From: Aotearoamyces nothofagi
Taxonomy: Eukaryota > Ascomycota > Leotiomycetes > Leotiales > Tympanidaceae
Assembly (NCBI GenBank): GCA_015345905.1
Contig: JADDTR010000025.1
Location: 301,604-365,603, forward strand
Reading direction: 5' to 3'
DNA: 64,000 nt
Made by a program: the position numbers and the translations under genes. Below the pieces are notes generated by a model. The model did not search any database and had not been told where the DNA came from. It saw only the letters and a program-made list of their open reading frames with translations. How positions within the stretch are numbered: position 1 is the stretch's first letter; the number at the start of each line of letters is the position of its first letter. This document shows, in pieces, positions 1 to 10,900 of this stretch.

Positions 1-707
1 CAGACCGGGTATGAGCAAGAATGCTGGAAAGGTGATACGATTAAAGAATCCAAAAACTACAAGAAATGCAAGGAGCGCTGACGCAGTTGGCGAAGATCGC
101 TGCTATACGATTGTTAGCTAATCTCCATCACCATTTTGCAGCCAATGGCTTACTTTATCCTCAATAATGCGCTGTATTAAAACCAAGCTCCAGGCTACGA
201 GTAATGTCTCGATGGCATTGGAAAAAGTGTGCGTCTGGTATGTCCACGTAACGTATGATGAGGCTACAAGCAGGATTGCAGTTCGACGATGCTTTGGTGA
301 CTGGACGAGTTCATGGATGGCCCAGTCCTCCAGCACGAAGCTGAGTGCAAACATGAGCACCCTCAACGTCCAAAACACCAGTACTGGTGTCACGTCGCCA
401 TCTCGCCCATTGCCAATCCATATCCATCGAAGCAAGAGCATCGGAAGGCCGTAGACAGGCCATAATGGGAAAACGCTTCGCACAGGATTGTCGGAGGTGA
501 ACTCCCAGGTCAGCTTCACGGGATAGTCGAAGATCTGGCCTATGATGAGGAAGAGGTGTTAGCAGAGCTGCGAGGCTGGACACAAGGGCGGCGTATACCT
601 GCAATGACCTCGGGGCCCTGGAAGTTCTCATCTGGATGTAGATAGCTGGGTGACAAAGCAAAGTACAGCCGGACGAGCACAAGAAACAGATAAGCCCGCC
701 GCCACAT
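1..707 (-). CDS. smp3: Smp3-type GPI mannosyltransferase 4 (partial, 3' end off the window)
   Basis: Adds the fourth mannose to the GPI-anchor precursor in the ER membrane (GT22 family, PIG-Z/Smp3 branch; family knowledge). Model on the minus strand: exons 599-707, 154-539 and 1-102, with introns 540-598 and 103-153, both GT..AG and keeping frame; the second has a GCTAAC branch site. The ATG at 707 opens a hydrophobic first segment ([17 protein letters not shown]), followed by the HPDE signature typical of GT22 mannosyltransferases ([11 protein letters not shown]). Exon 2 holds [19 protein letters not shown] and a stretch reading [20 protein letters not shown]; exon 3 reads [16 protein letters not shown], as expected for this family. 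About 200 residues are present of roughly 500, so the C-terminal half lies beyond base 1. The assignment to Smp3 rather than Gpi10 or Alg9 rests on recall of the family pattern. Confidence 0.82.
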
Positions 708-1018
708 ATTACTGCTTGCCTAGGGAATGCGCGAGGGTCTCAAATACAGCGTTCGCACATGCGACGGAGACTTGGAGGATGGCATTGATGTATGCAGAAG
801 AGTGGTTTATTATTGCGCCGCGAGCTGTGAGCCGTGGGGGAGAGAATGGAATAATATACGGATAGGCACGGAGGAGAAGATTTGGGAGCATCTATTCTAG
901 GCCTTGGACCCTTTGCCGTCGCGCTAGCTCTAGAGTCCGGCGGCACTGGTGCAGCCCTGCAGCCCGACAGACACGCCGAGCGCGCGGTGGGCTGGGCGGG
1001 CGGCGGAGAGCGCAGGGA

Positions 1019-1170
1019 GCGGGTTAGGGAGCTGTAGGGAGCTGTAGGGAGTTCATAGGGAGTTTACAGGGAGTTCATAGGGAGTTCACAGGGAGTCCAT
1101 AGGGAGTCCACAGGGAGTCCGTAGGGAGTGCGTAGGGCGTGCGTAGGGCGTGCGTAGGGCGTGCGTAGCG
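1019..1170. repeat. Degenerate 10-11 bp minisatellite (GTAGGGAGTTC-like)
   Basis: About a dozen consecutive units of the form GTAGGGAGYTC, TACAGGGAGTTC or GTAGGGCGTGC are visible. Units drift in sequence along the array, from gagctgtagg at the left to gtgcgtaggg at the right, which suggests local slippage and divergence. The array is G-rich on the plus strand with regularly spaced GGG triplets, so quadruplex formation is possible. It lies in the smp3-skp1 spacer with no coding potential. Confidence 0.8.
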
Positions 1171-2396
1171 GGTGCGAACAGCGAGCGTAGCGTGTTCACG
1201 CCGTGTTAAGGCGCGGCTGGCACGCTTGGTGCTGCACCGCGTCACTGCTGGATCGCTGGAGCGGTGCTGGCTTAGTGGTGTGCTGTACCCGGCCGGCCGC
1301 TGGACGCTAGCCGGGTGCGCGTTCCAGCGACTCAGTGCGGTGGCGTGAGTGGAGCCTGATGCCCCGGCGTGCCGGCTGGGGCTCCAGTGCCTGCTCCTCG
1401 CTGCGCGCGCTCTCCTCGCTCTCTCCTCGCTCCCTCCTCTGCTCGCTGCCAGCCAAGAGAGGCCATGCCCGGATGCCGCACCCGCTGGGGGGTTTGGGGA
1501 GCGGCCTTAGGGGACGGCTTGGGGGGAGCATCCCATCCCATTACTTACTCCCGTACTGTATTGTGCTTCCTCGCATTCCTCGACAATCTGGGCTGAACCC
1601 TGAAGGCCGCAGCGGCACCGCCCTGCGCCAGCGACCACTGGGCCCAAGTCACAGCCACATCAAGAGCATCAGAGCACCAGTCTCCGCGTGGCACCCAGAC
1701 TGAAAATGCGGAGTGCATTTAGAAAGAAACGCCTGCCGTTACCCCGCCGGCCCTTTGCATTCCATTGTCCCCCCAGCATTCCCAGCACTCCCAGCATTCC
1801 CGGCAGTCGTCGATACCGTGCTCTCTCTCCTCGAGTCACCGAGTCGTTGGCTGGCCGGCGTGAGACGTTGGCTCGTCAACTCGTTGCCTTGGGAGCATCT
1901 TGGCCTTTGCGTGCTCGTGGAAACAGAATAGGAGTAGGAGGACGTGCGGCGGGCGTAGGACGAGATCCTCGCTCCCTAAGATTGCCAACTACACGACCAT
2001 CTCACCATGTCACGCATCACGACACCTGAGTAGCCTGACCCCCCGTGTTCTGAGGCCATGCCATACACCATAACACGCATTCGTATTATACTATTGCTGC
2101 ACTACAGGTATTTGTTTACCTGTCGGCCGTACACGCTATGCAGTACTGCCGAGCCTTGCACATGCGTGCTGTGGGAGATTGTGAAGTTGAGATTGATTCA
2201 GGTGCCATATGCGCAAGTAGAATGCCCTGCTCAGTTACGAGTCATGGCCTATGCCTAGAGCACCTAGAGCATGGTTCGATGGGCTTCAAGGCCACTCGGT
2301 ACGGGCGGGCGCTGGGGCATCTCAAAGGAATAGGCCCCTAGTAACAAGTAAGGTAGCTAGCTAGCTGAGCTACCTATCTTATCTCAGGTATGGGTA

Positions 2397-2457
2397 CAGT
2401 ATCTACAGTGTCTACAGTATCTACAGTATCTACAGTGTCTACAGTGTCTACAGTGTC
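2397..2457. repeat. 10-bp tandem repeat CTACAGTRTC
   Basis: Six consecutive near-identical units (ctacagtatc / ctacagtgtc) occur in direct orientation; only the A/G at one position varies. It is noncoding and sits about 650 bp upstream of skp1. Related words (gtgtccaccgtgtctaccg) occur upstream of rad23. Confidence 0.8.
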
Positions 2458-2695
2458 TCGGAGAGGACTGTCTGTGCACCTCACTTGAGTACGGACAAGG
2501 GCAGCCTCAGCACCCGCTGCTCACGTGGTCTTTATTCTTAATGCAGGTAATAGCCAGGAGCCACAGCTGAGAACAGAGCGCGGCGAGAACAAGGAGCATT
2601 TGCCAGGTCATCATCATTCCGGTGAACCTCACAGCTCGAGCCTCCTGCAAACAGCTCGCGGCCGTGGACAATACCTACTACAGCCAATCCCGGCA

Positions 2696-2786
2696 GATTC
2701 ATTGATGTTCATTGGTGTCCACTGTTGTCCATTGATGTTCATTGATGCCTACCGATGTCCATTGATGCCTACTGATGTCCATTGAA
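2696..2786. repeat. Short tandem repeat of RTTGATGTYCATTGRTG type
   Basis: A run of 12-bp-like units alternates between gatgttcattg, gatgcctactg and gatgtccattg. The array is open in more than one frame, which is expected for a 12-bp unit and is not evidence for a protein. It ends about 320 bp before the skp1 start codon. Confidence 0.7.
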
Positions 2787-3105
2787 GGACGCCCATTGCG
2801 CCATTGTCTTTCAGAATTTACATACATAAATAGCCGAATACGGTTAGGCTTACGGGCGGCTAAGCGCGCTACTTCTTTCAAGGCTGCAGCCCCAAGGTCG
2901 TAGCCGACAATATAGCCAACGTCTTCTTCCTCACTTCTACCACGAACCGGTCCCTTCCTTCCCTTTCCTCCCAACAACTACTTTATTGCCGAACCTCATT
3001 GTCTCGCCCACAGTCACCCTCATCTCCACTCAACTCCGCTACCCTCCTCCACGCACAACCCATAAATCACATATCATACCGCCAATCCCCCGCTTCTTAG
3101 ACATC

Positions 3106-3767
3106 ATGGCCACCGAGAAAGTCAGCCAGATAACTCTCATCAGCAATGATGGCGTCGCAATCACTGTTGGTAAGTTGCTTGCACTCCTTGTATCGTATGT
3201 GGCTTTTATTGACCTCTTGAAGATCGCAAGGTCGCCGAGCGATCTATGCTCATTGTGAACATGATGGAGGATCTTGGAGAGACTGCCGGCGCTGAAGTGC
3301 CCATCCCCAATGTGAGTTTACCTCCCTCCTACACCCGCTAGACTAATTCTAATCTCTGCTCCTCACTTAGGTTAACGAATCTGTCTTGAAGAAGGTCATT
3401 GAATGGTGCGAGCATCACAAGAACGACCCTGCAGCCACGGCTGATGATGACTCCGATTCACGTAAGAAAACTACCGATATCGAGGAGTGGGATCAGAAGT
3501 TCATGCAGGTGGATCAAGAAATGCTCTTCGAGATAATTCTGGTAAGCTTCCCATCCCTCCCTTTTGACTTCTCTTCTGACTTCGTTGCAGGCCAGTAACT
3601 ACTTAGACATCAAGCCGCTTTTAGACGTCGGTTGCAAGACCGTTGCAAATATGATAAAAGGCAAATCTCCCGAGGAGATCCGAAAGACTTTCAATATCAC
3701 CAATGATTTCACTCCTGAAGAGGAAGATCAGATTCGCCGGGAGAACGAGTGGGCCGAAGATCGTTAA
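3106..3767 (+). CDS. skp1: Skp1, SCF ubiquitin ligase adaptor
   Basis: Links F-box proteins to cullin-1 in SCF E3 ligases and also serves in kinetochore CBF3-type complexes (family knowledge). Four exons: 3106-3169, 3223-3311, 3371-3541 and 3591-3767; introns of 53, 59 and 49 bp have GT..AG ends and preserve frame. The 166-residue product begins [19 protein letters not shown] (BTB/POZ-like N-terminal fold) with an acidic linker [10 protein letters not shown] after the first third. The C-terminal Skp1 dimerisation/F-box binding helices read [20 protein letters not shown] and [20 protein letters not shown], and the end reads [16 protein letters not shown]. Length and motif order match Skp1 closely. 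The start is the first ATG after a pyrimidine-rich leader. Nothing is missing or broken. Confidence 0.97.
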
Positions 3768-4952
3768 TTCTGTTGGCCTTGCTGGGTCAATCGATGAACG
3801 ATATATTGGCGGCGCTTGATGAGGCGTCTTTATAGTAGGCATGCCCCTACTTATAGTGCATTGTCATACATCTTGACAATTGCATTTCTCGGAGTTTGAT
3901 TTTTTGCGTCGGACTTGTGGTCCTGTTCTTGCTTGGTTTGCAATGGCAATTCAGGCATGGATTAGTTCCCTGGTCGTCCCATTTTCGGTCAATTCGTGTT
4001 ATGGCGTTCGGAGAGACGTACATCATTTAGCTTCGTGCTCTTTGGCATCTCTGGGAAGACTTTCATCAGCTTCTGACTACGGTCGGAACACTTCTAGGCC
4101 TCAGGGTAGATAGACATGCCAATAAAGCACATATGAAAAAGACACTACACAGTTATATACTAGTGTGCTTGCAACCCTAGACTCAGAACTGTGAATCTGA
4201 ACCTGCAATCTGGCAGTAGTGACGTGTTGCAAGTGAGGTAACAATATCGTCTTCCTCCCAGCAGGTTTCCCTCCTACTAGGCCATCCCCCACATACACCC
4301 GAGCATATGGGCGAGTCAAGCAATCGCATTGATACGTAATGACGGCAACGGTCTACATAATCCTATGATAGAAGGAGTATACTTGCAGTTGATTGGTAAG
4401 AGGTCGAAACCAGGAGATACTGATATCGAGTTCGGAGAGGCTCGTGCAGAACCGGAGCTTGCTGTGATTACGTTCCAAGTCAAGCCTTTCTAGAAAGCTA
4501 TTTAGCTGAGAGCAGCCCTGGCTGCGTCAGGATATCATTCTCGAGTACAGGGGGCATTTACTGGCTAACGGCGTATGGGATAATATCTATAGTCGCAGAT
4601 TAAGATTTCATGCCAGGTTTAATATTTCACTTCACGCCTTGAAAGGCTCTCTATTCCAACGTAATTGTAACGTAAAGGCGGTGTAGACAAGCAGCAATTC
4701 ATTGATTTTATCTGCTACGTCAAAATTCCCCAGCCCATATGCATTGCACGCCCTCGAGAAAGAAGGAAAGCCAGTCATCCATCGGACCCAAATACCCGAA
4801 CCCAATCCCAGATCCATGCTCCATCATCCCAAGTCGTGCCATCAGTCGAGGACGTTCGCGTAATTGAGAAACAGTGGAGGTGTCGCGGTAATGAAGAAGA
4901 CCATGGTGGCGAGAAGATTTGAAGAGTTGGACTGAGAGGTGGTGCGAAGCAT
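3768..4952. other. Intergenic spacer, nothing recognised
   Basis: This 1.2-kb space lies between the convergent 3' ends of skp1 (plus) and rpl39 (minus). I see only short overlapping frames without family motifs, and no tandem repeat of note. It should hold the 3' untranslated regions of both genes. Confidence 0.5.
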
Positions 4953-5391
4953 CTAGATACCGATGCGGGTCTTACGCCAATGCCTCCTCTTGGCATTGTA
5001 TCTGTGGGAATGAGTTAGCATTCTGTTCTGTCCGCGCTGCTGTGATTTTCAAGGCTGCCAATGCTGTGGGCTTGTGCTTGGGAGGTATGTTATGTGTTGG
5101 AAGAGCTCCAACTTGCTCAGAAGGGAATCGTACCTAATGGTGTTGCCGGTACGGAGACGAATCCATTGTGGGATGGGTCTGTTTTGCTTCTGGGCTCTCG
5201 CGAGCTTGACCTTCGTTCGGAAAGACTTGTGGCTCTGTGAATGATGTTGTCAGTAAGGTTGTCCAGGTATTCGTCGATTGAGTTCCATCTCCAGAGACTC
5301 TGCCGCAACGCGACAAGCTATGCAAGAAGATGCTAATGCTCTGTCGGCCATGAGGGGGTTACTAAATAGTTGGTGGTGAACGTACCGGCAT
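4953..5391 (-). CDS. rpl39: Ribosomal protein eL39 (Rpl39), three-exon microgene
   Basis: Structural protein of the large ribosomal subunit lining the exit tunnel (family knowledge). Minus-strand exons: 5386-5391 (only ATGCCG), 5134-5234 and 4953-5001; introns of 151 and 132 bp have GTACGT and GTACGA donors and CACAG acceptors. Joined, the product is exactly 51 residues. It begins [17 protein letters not shown], continues with [19 protein letters not shown] and ends [15 protein letters not shown], an almost complete match to the known fungal eL39 pattern. Because each exon is tiny, no single reading frame reveals the gene; the frame is continuous only after both introns are removed. Its introns are longer than the window norm, which is common for fungal ribosomal protein genes. 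An upstream telobox supports co-regulation with other ribosomal protein genes. Confidence 0.95.
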
Positions 5392-5475
5392 CTTGACTGT
5401 GTGTCGTGACGATCGAGTTGTGAGTAGTCGTCGGAATCGATGTCTTTGATGGTGCGAAAAGTTGGTGTGTGTAAA

Positions 5476-5483
5476 AACCCTAA
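5476..5483 (+). promoter_or_regulatory. Telobox AACCCTAA upstream of rpl39
   Basis: AACCCTAA, within aaaaaccctaaccg, lies about 85 bp upstream of the rpl39 ATG. This is the core recognised by Tbf1-type telobox factors, which drive ribosomal protein genes in many ascomycetes (established for Candida and inferred in others). Position and partner gene fit; binding is inferred. Confidence 0.55.
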
Positions 5484-5494
5484 CCGAGTATTTG

Positions 5495-5552
5495 ATGCCT
5501 GAGGCATTAAGATATGAAACCTGAGGCTGCCATATAGTTGTGCCTCAGGCAT
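5495..5552. repeat. Inverted repeat of TGCCTGAGGCA near the rpl39 promoter
   Basis: ATGCCTGAGGCA at 5495-5506 is repeated as its reverse complement TGCCTCAGGCAT at 5541-5552, with a 34-bp loop. Each arm core is itself an 11-bp near-palindrome (TGCCT-N-AGGCA). It lies about 105-160 bp upstream of the rpl39 ATG, just beyond the telobox, and could be a dimer binding site or a cruciform. Confidence 0.6.
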
Positions 5553-7004
5553 TTACTGCGATTACATAAATCTTGCCACTAACAAGGTTCGTATCCTCGT
5601 ACCTCGTATTTCGTACAATCGTACCTCGTACAGTCGTAAAGAGAAACGCGGCATGGGACGATCTATCAGTACGAAGGAGCCAATCAGTGACAGCACATGA
5701 CAGATAGAGCGCTTGAAGCTCCTGATAAATCGATCTGAAGGAATCTTGATCGTCAGGTTGATCGGCACATCGGCCCATTCCGCTCTTGGTAGGACACTGG
5801 ACACTGGGCACTGGGGTAAAGCTGTTGGGATAGCCACCGTGATGAACATGTATGTACTTGCACATAGCTACCATAACTACCATAATCACCATAACCGTGT
5901 CCCCTAAGCAGAATCAACGGGTGCCTCGTGGGGGATGGCGATGCCGCTGACCCGCCGACGGCAAAGGAGCTGGAAAGCAGGATTACTGTCGGTCGCGGAA
6001 AGGGGCCTTGAGTGCATCACAATCTAGCGACTCACGACTCACGACTCACGACTTACCAAGCGCGCATCCATCCTTCTCGGGGCATTGGTGCAGGTAAGAT
6101 GGAGAGATTGATACTGATTACAGTATAAGCAGGTGATTACTCCGACGGGATCTACAGTGACTTATCCCTCTTCTTACTCAGGCCGGAGGCCAGGAGGCAG
6201 AAGGAGCTGAGATAGTAAGAAGTAGATAACAAGACCACGCTGCACGATTACGACGATCGATTATCCTACTCTAGAAGCTGGATGAATTCATGCTGTGGGT
6301 AGATACAATGCAATACAATGGAATACAGTAATGCTCGAGCTTAGAGGAACCGCCATGCGCGAGGGCTTCCAAGGAGTCACGGTAGTAGGGGCGGTGAAAG
6401 CGGGCGGCGATAGGAGGCGGAGATAAAGCAGGCATTCGGAAAGGTATGTAGTGTAGATATGGGCTCGGGACGGAAAGTAAACAGGTTGCGAAGGTCAGAA
6501 TCGTGGCCTGAGGGAGTGGACGAACACGTCTTTCCTCGCCTCTGCCCTCCGCCCTCTAATCCTTTACCGAGTAGGCATGCCACGCCAAAGCATAAACAAG
6601 GTAAGCAAGGCAGGCGCAGGCAGGCGGGTGTCTGTACCGTAGCCAGGCAGACTTCACTCGAGGCGACGAGATACACGAGATGCAAAGGACTGACTGTCGT
6701 CTGCCTGTCAGTCAGAAGGACCCAGAGGGACCGTCACGTGCCGTCTGTGCCCCTTCTTGCTGTAGGATTTAGGTTCTAGGGGGGCCGACACCTTGGTAAT
6801 GGAGAGTCAGACAAGGGTAGGCCGCTACAGAGTCCAGGCTGGAGGCGGCAGCAGGGCGTGCAGCGCGTGCTGCTGCGCGGGATAAGAAGCTGCAGGCGGC
6901 AGGTGGCAGGCTACAGCGTACCGCACTACAGAACAGTATTTTGGATGCTCCAGCGTCCAGCCCACAGCCCTACAGCGCCCAGCAGCGAGCCTAACTGGGC
7001 CTGC

Positions 7005-7056
7005 CGTGCCCTGCCGTGCCCTGCCGTGCCCTGCCATGCCCTGCCTTGCCCTACAG
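7005..7056. repeat. 10-bp tandem repeat TGCCGTGCCC
   Basis: Five direct units are visible (TGCCGTGCCC three times, then TGCCATGCCC and TGCCTTGCCC). They are GC-rich, noncoding and part of the repeat-filled spacer upstream of the ABC transporter. Confidence 0.8.
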
Positions 7057-7304
7057 TGCCTGTAGGGCCCTGCAACGAACAAGCCGTATCTATCTGGCAG
7101 TGAGCGGTGCAACGCGTCTCCGTAATTGCTACAGCCGGGAATAGCAGCACCTTCAAGCCCTTCGAGCCCGTCGAGCCCCCGCCTGACTCACACCGGCGTC
7201 GGCTAGGCAAGCGACAGGTGCGCTTCGCTCGTCTTCTCGCAACCGCCCGGCCCTGGTTGGCTGCGTGTGGCCGGATGCGACAGCGCCCCCGCCGCGACTG
7301 GCGC

Positions 7305-7347
7305 CCTCTCGCTCCCTCGCTCGCTCCCTCGCTCGCTCCCTCGCTAC
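7305..7347. repeat. CGCTCGCTCCCT tandem repeat
   Basis: About three and a half 12-bp units of CTCGCTCGCTCC. The open frames read here as Ser/Leu/Ala/Arg runs are a product of this repeat and not a protein. Confidence 0.75.
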
Positions 7348-7979
7348 GACCCGACCGGCCGACCGACGCCGACACCCGATTCTTATCCCCAGCGCAGCGC
7401 ACGGGAAGATTTGCACCCGATCGAGAAGTGCAGGCAAGTTAGTGCAGGGCAGTGCACCGCAGCGCGCCTCAGGGCACCACTTCTGCACATTGCTGGTGCC
7501 TACAGCGCCTGTGTGGAGCACGGGTGCGGAGAAAGGTGCAAACGCCGTCCGTCCTGTTCTGGCCGTAAAGAATAAACCACCACTGCCATCTCTGCTCCTC
7601 TGCTCCTCTGCTCCTCTTTGCCTCTATTCTCCCTCTTAATATTCCCTCGTCTTCCTTTCTCCATGACGTCTTTCTTAGACTCTTCCTTTCGCTCTCGCCG
7701 TGTCTGAAGGCTTCTATCACATCCTCCTTTCACTGTTGTTATATCCAGCATCTGGCTAGCATCTCGTTGCTCGCGCGCCCATTCTTGGGCGCCCTCTTCT
7801 TTGTCTTGCTGCAATCACTCCACTGATTTCACCCACCCCATCACTTTCTTCGCTCTGAGCCACTTCTTCGCCACTAATTCCCCGGATCGTTGGCTGCTCT
7901 CTGCCTCTCCGCCCATCAACGAGTCTCTCTCGCTTCACACACCACACTGCAGAAGGGGCTCGTCTACAACATCGCTTCG

Positions 7980-10900
7980 ATGGGGGCCGACCTCTCAGAG
8001 AAATACCAGGTTGGGGCCTCTACCAGAGCCTCCAGCCATGGCGACTCCAGCGACGACACGGCCCATGCCAACCTGCACAAGTCGGAGGGCCACGTTGAAA
8101 TACCACCGAAGGACATGGCGAATATCAAGAAGCTAGATTCAAAGGTGGTGAAGCTTCCGCTGGAGGAAGACGACCCATTCCGGCACCTACCACCAGCAGA
8201 GGCCGAGATCTTGAAACGGCAGGTTTTTGTACCTGAAGTAAAATCCGGCTTTCGCACTCTCTACAGATATGCGAGCAGGAATGATTTAATCATCGTTGCC
8301 GTCAGCACCATATGCGCAATCGCGGGTGGTGCAGCCCTACCTCTAATGACAGTCATATTCGGACAATTGACGGGCCAATTCCAGACATTTTTCCTAACGG
8401 ACGTAGCTGACAGAGATCAAGGAGCATTCAGCGATCTCCTTGCACACAACGTTCTATATTTCGTCTATCTTGCCATCGGGGAGTTCATAACTATCTATAT
8501 TTCAACTGTTGGTTTCATCTACTCGGGAGAGCACATCAGTGCAAAGATAAGGGAGCATTACCTTGCGGCCTGTATGAGGCAAAACATCGGATTTTTCGAC
8601 AAGTTGGGTGCTGGAGAGATTACCACTAGGATCACTGCCGATACGAATTTAGTGCAGGATGGCATTTCAGAAAAGGTCGGACTTACTCTGGCTGCAGTAG
8701 CAACGTTTATCACAGCCTTTGTCATCGGGTTCGTCAAGTATTGGAAGTTGACTCTGATTCTGATCTCCACTGTCGTTGCCATTGTCTTGGTAATGGGTGT
8801 GGGATCGCGCTTCATCGTCAGGTACAACAAGCAATCTCTTGATGCTTACGCCCTTGGTGGCTCCGTGGCTGAAGAAGTCATAAGCTCGATTCGAAATGCA
8901 ACAGCATTTGGTACCCAGGAGAAGTTAGCCAGGCAATATGACAAGCACCTCATCGAAGCTGAGAAGTGGGGCTCTAAACTCAAGGTGGTGCTCGCTTTCA
9001 TGATTGGCTGCATGTTTCTGATCATCTACCTGAATTATGGTCTTGCATTCTGGCAAGGCACACTTTTCATACTGAATGGAGATTCGAATCTCCAAAGCGT
9101 TCTCACCACTCTCCTAGCCATCATGATCGGCGCATTCTCCTTGGGAAATGTTGCTCCCAACGTTCAAGCATTCACGACCGGCATATCGGCCGCTGCCAAG
9201 ATCTTTAATACCATCGACCGGGTGTCACCTCTGGACCCTGTCACAGATGCTGGGATAAAGCTTGATCATGTTGAAGGTATCGTCGAGCTTCGACATGTGA
9301 AACATATTTACCCTTCAAGGCCTGAAGTTATTGTCATGCAAGATGTCAGTCTCGTGATCCCTGCCGGCAAAAAGACCGCTCTTGTTGGTGCCTCCGGCTC
9401 TGGCAAGAGCACAATTGTGGGTCTCGTTGAACGGTTTTACGATCCTGTCGGTGGTCAGGTCTTCCTAGATGGACACGATGTTAGCACCTTGAATCTTCGA
9501 TGGTTACGCCAACAGATTTCATTAGTCAGTCAAGAGCCTACACTATTCGGTACGACAATCTTCGAGAACATCAGGCATGGACTTATTGGAACCAAGTACG
9601 AGCATGACACCGAAATACGACAAAAGGAACTTATAATTGAGGCAGCAAAAATGGCTAATGCACATGATTTCATCACCGGGTTACCAGAATCCTACGAAAC
9701 CAATGTTGGCGAGCGAGGGTTCTTACTTTCTGGTGGCCAGAAGCAGCGCATTGCGATTGCTCGTGCCGTAGTCAGTGATCCGAAGATTCTGCTACTTGAC
9801 GAGGCTACCTCTGCTTTGGATACGAAATCCGAGGGAGTTGTTCAAGCAGCCCTGGAAGTTGCGTCCGCCGGTAGAACCACCATCACAATCGCCCACCGAC
9901 TGTCGACAATCAAGGATGCCGATAATATCGTTGTCATGACTGAAGGCCGTATTGTCGAACAAGGCACTCATGACCAGCTTCTCGAGAGTCAGGGAGCCTA
10001 TTACAGGCTTGTTGAAGCACAGAAAATAGCCGCTATGAAAGAGTTGACGCCCGAAGAACAGGCAGAAATGAATGCAGAAGATGATAAGCTATCTCATCAA
10101 ACCCCGAAAGAACCCGAGGCGTACCAAGAGGATCCCGATGACAAGAACCTTGCCAACAAACTTAATCGCACACAAACGGGGAAGTCATTATCGAGCTTGG
10201 CATTACAGAAGCGAGTCCCTGAACAAGAAAAGCGAGCTTCGTTGTGGACCCTTATTAAACTCATTGCTTCATTTAATAAGCCCGAAACACATTTTATGCT
10301 GATTGGTCTGTTCTTCTCGATAATCTGTGGTGGCGGAAATCCTACGCAAGCTGTGTTCTTCGCAAAAGAAATCGTCGTTCTGTCTTATGCACCTATTCAT
10401 ACTAGGACTAAGGTCCTGCACGATTCGAATTTTTGGTGTAGACTCTATATTATGCTTGCGTTTGTGCAATTCTTGGCTTTCGTTGTTCAAGGTCAGTAGT
10501 CCCTCAAAAGTCTCCGATCGTTTACTAACAAGAACAACCCAAGGTGTTGCATTTGCATTCTGCTCCGAAAGACTCGTCCATCGTGTCAGGGATCGGGCCT
10601 TCAGAACCATGCTTCGACAGGACATCAGCTTCTTTGATAAAGAAGAGAATACCGCCGGTGCTTTAACGTCGTTTCTATCTACCGAAACGACACACATCGC
10701 TGGGTTAAGTGGGACAACCCTCGGAACCATTCTCACTGTCCTCACTACCTTGATCGCTGCTATTGCTCTCTCAATTGCCATTGGTTGGAAATTGGCGTTA
10801 GTCACTTCTTCCACAATCCCCGTCCTGCTTGGCTGTGGCTTCCTCAGGTTCTGGGTTCTCGCACAATTCCAACACCGCGCGAAAAAGGCTTACGAGCAAT

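Larger units (their letters stand above)
708..3105. other. GC-rich intergenic spacer, no gene recognised
   Basis: This 2.4-kb space separates divergent smp3 and skp1. It contains several short tandem arrays (listed separately), GC-rich low-complexity stretches around 960-1700 and overlapping open frames in several phases that look like composition artefacts rather than genes. The last 200 bp before 3106 are pyrimidine-rich, as expected for a fungal promoter and 5' leader. No tRNA-like structure was noticed. Confidence 0.6.
5553..7979. other. Long GC-rich spacer and ABC-transporter leader, no gene recognised
   Basis: This 2.4-kb gap lies between divergent rpl39 and the ABC transporter. Several overlapping open frames occur, but all are low-complexity (Arg/Pro/Ala/Ser-rich in every phase) and none shows a family motif. 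The right end, 7560-7979, is pyrimidine-rich with repeated CTCCTCTG and TCTTTC words, typical of a fungal promoter and 5' leader. Small tandem motifs include ACTCACG near 6030-6055 and CGTACCTCGTA near 5595-5635. Confidence 0.5.

Noticed and set aside
2058-2341. Short plus-strand frames in the skp1 upstream region
   Set aside because: Cys/Leu/Arg-rich, motif-free and overlapping; typical chance frames.
5473-5486. Internal telomeric repeat (aaccctaacc)
   Set aside because: Only one full CCCTAA unit with partial flanks is present; a telobox in a ribosomal protein promoter is the better explanation.
6825-7814. Several Arg/Ser/Pro-rich frames before the ABC transporter
   Set aside because: They overlap in up to four phases over GC-rich tandem repeats (TGCCGTGCCC, CGCTCGCTCCCT) and have no motifs.
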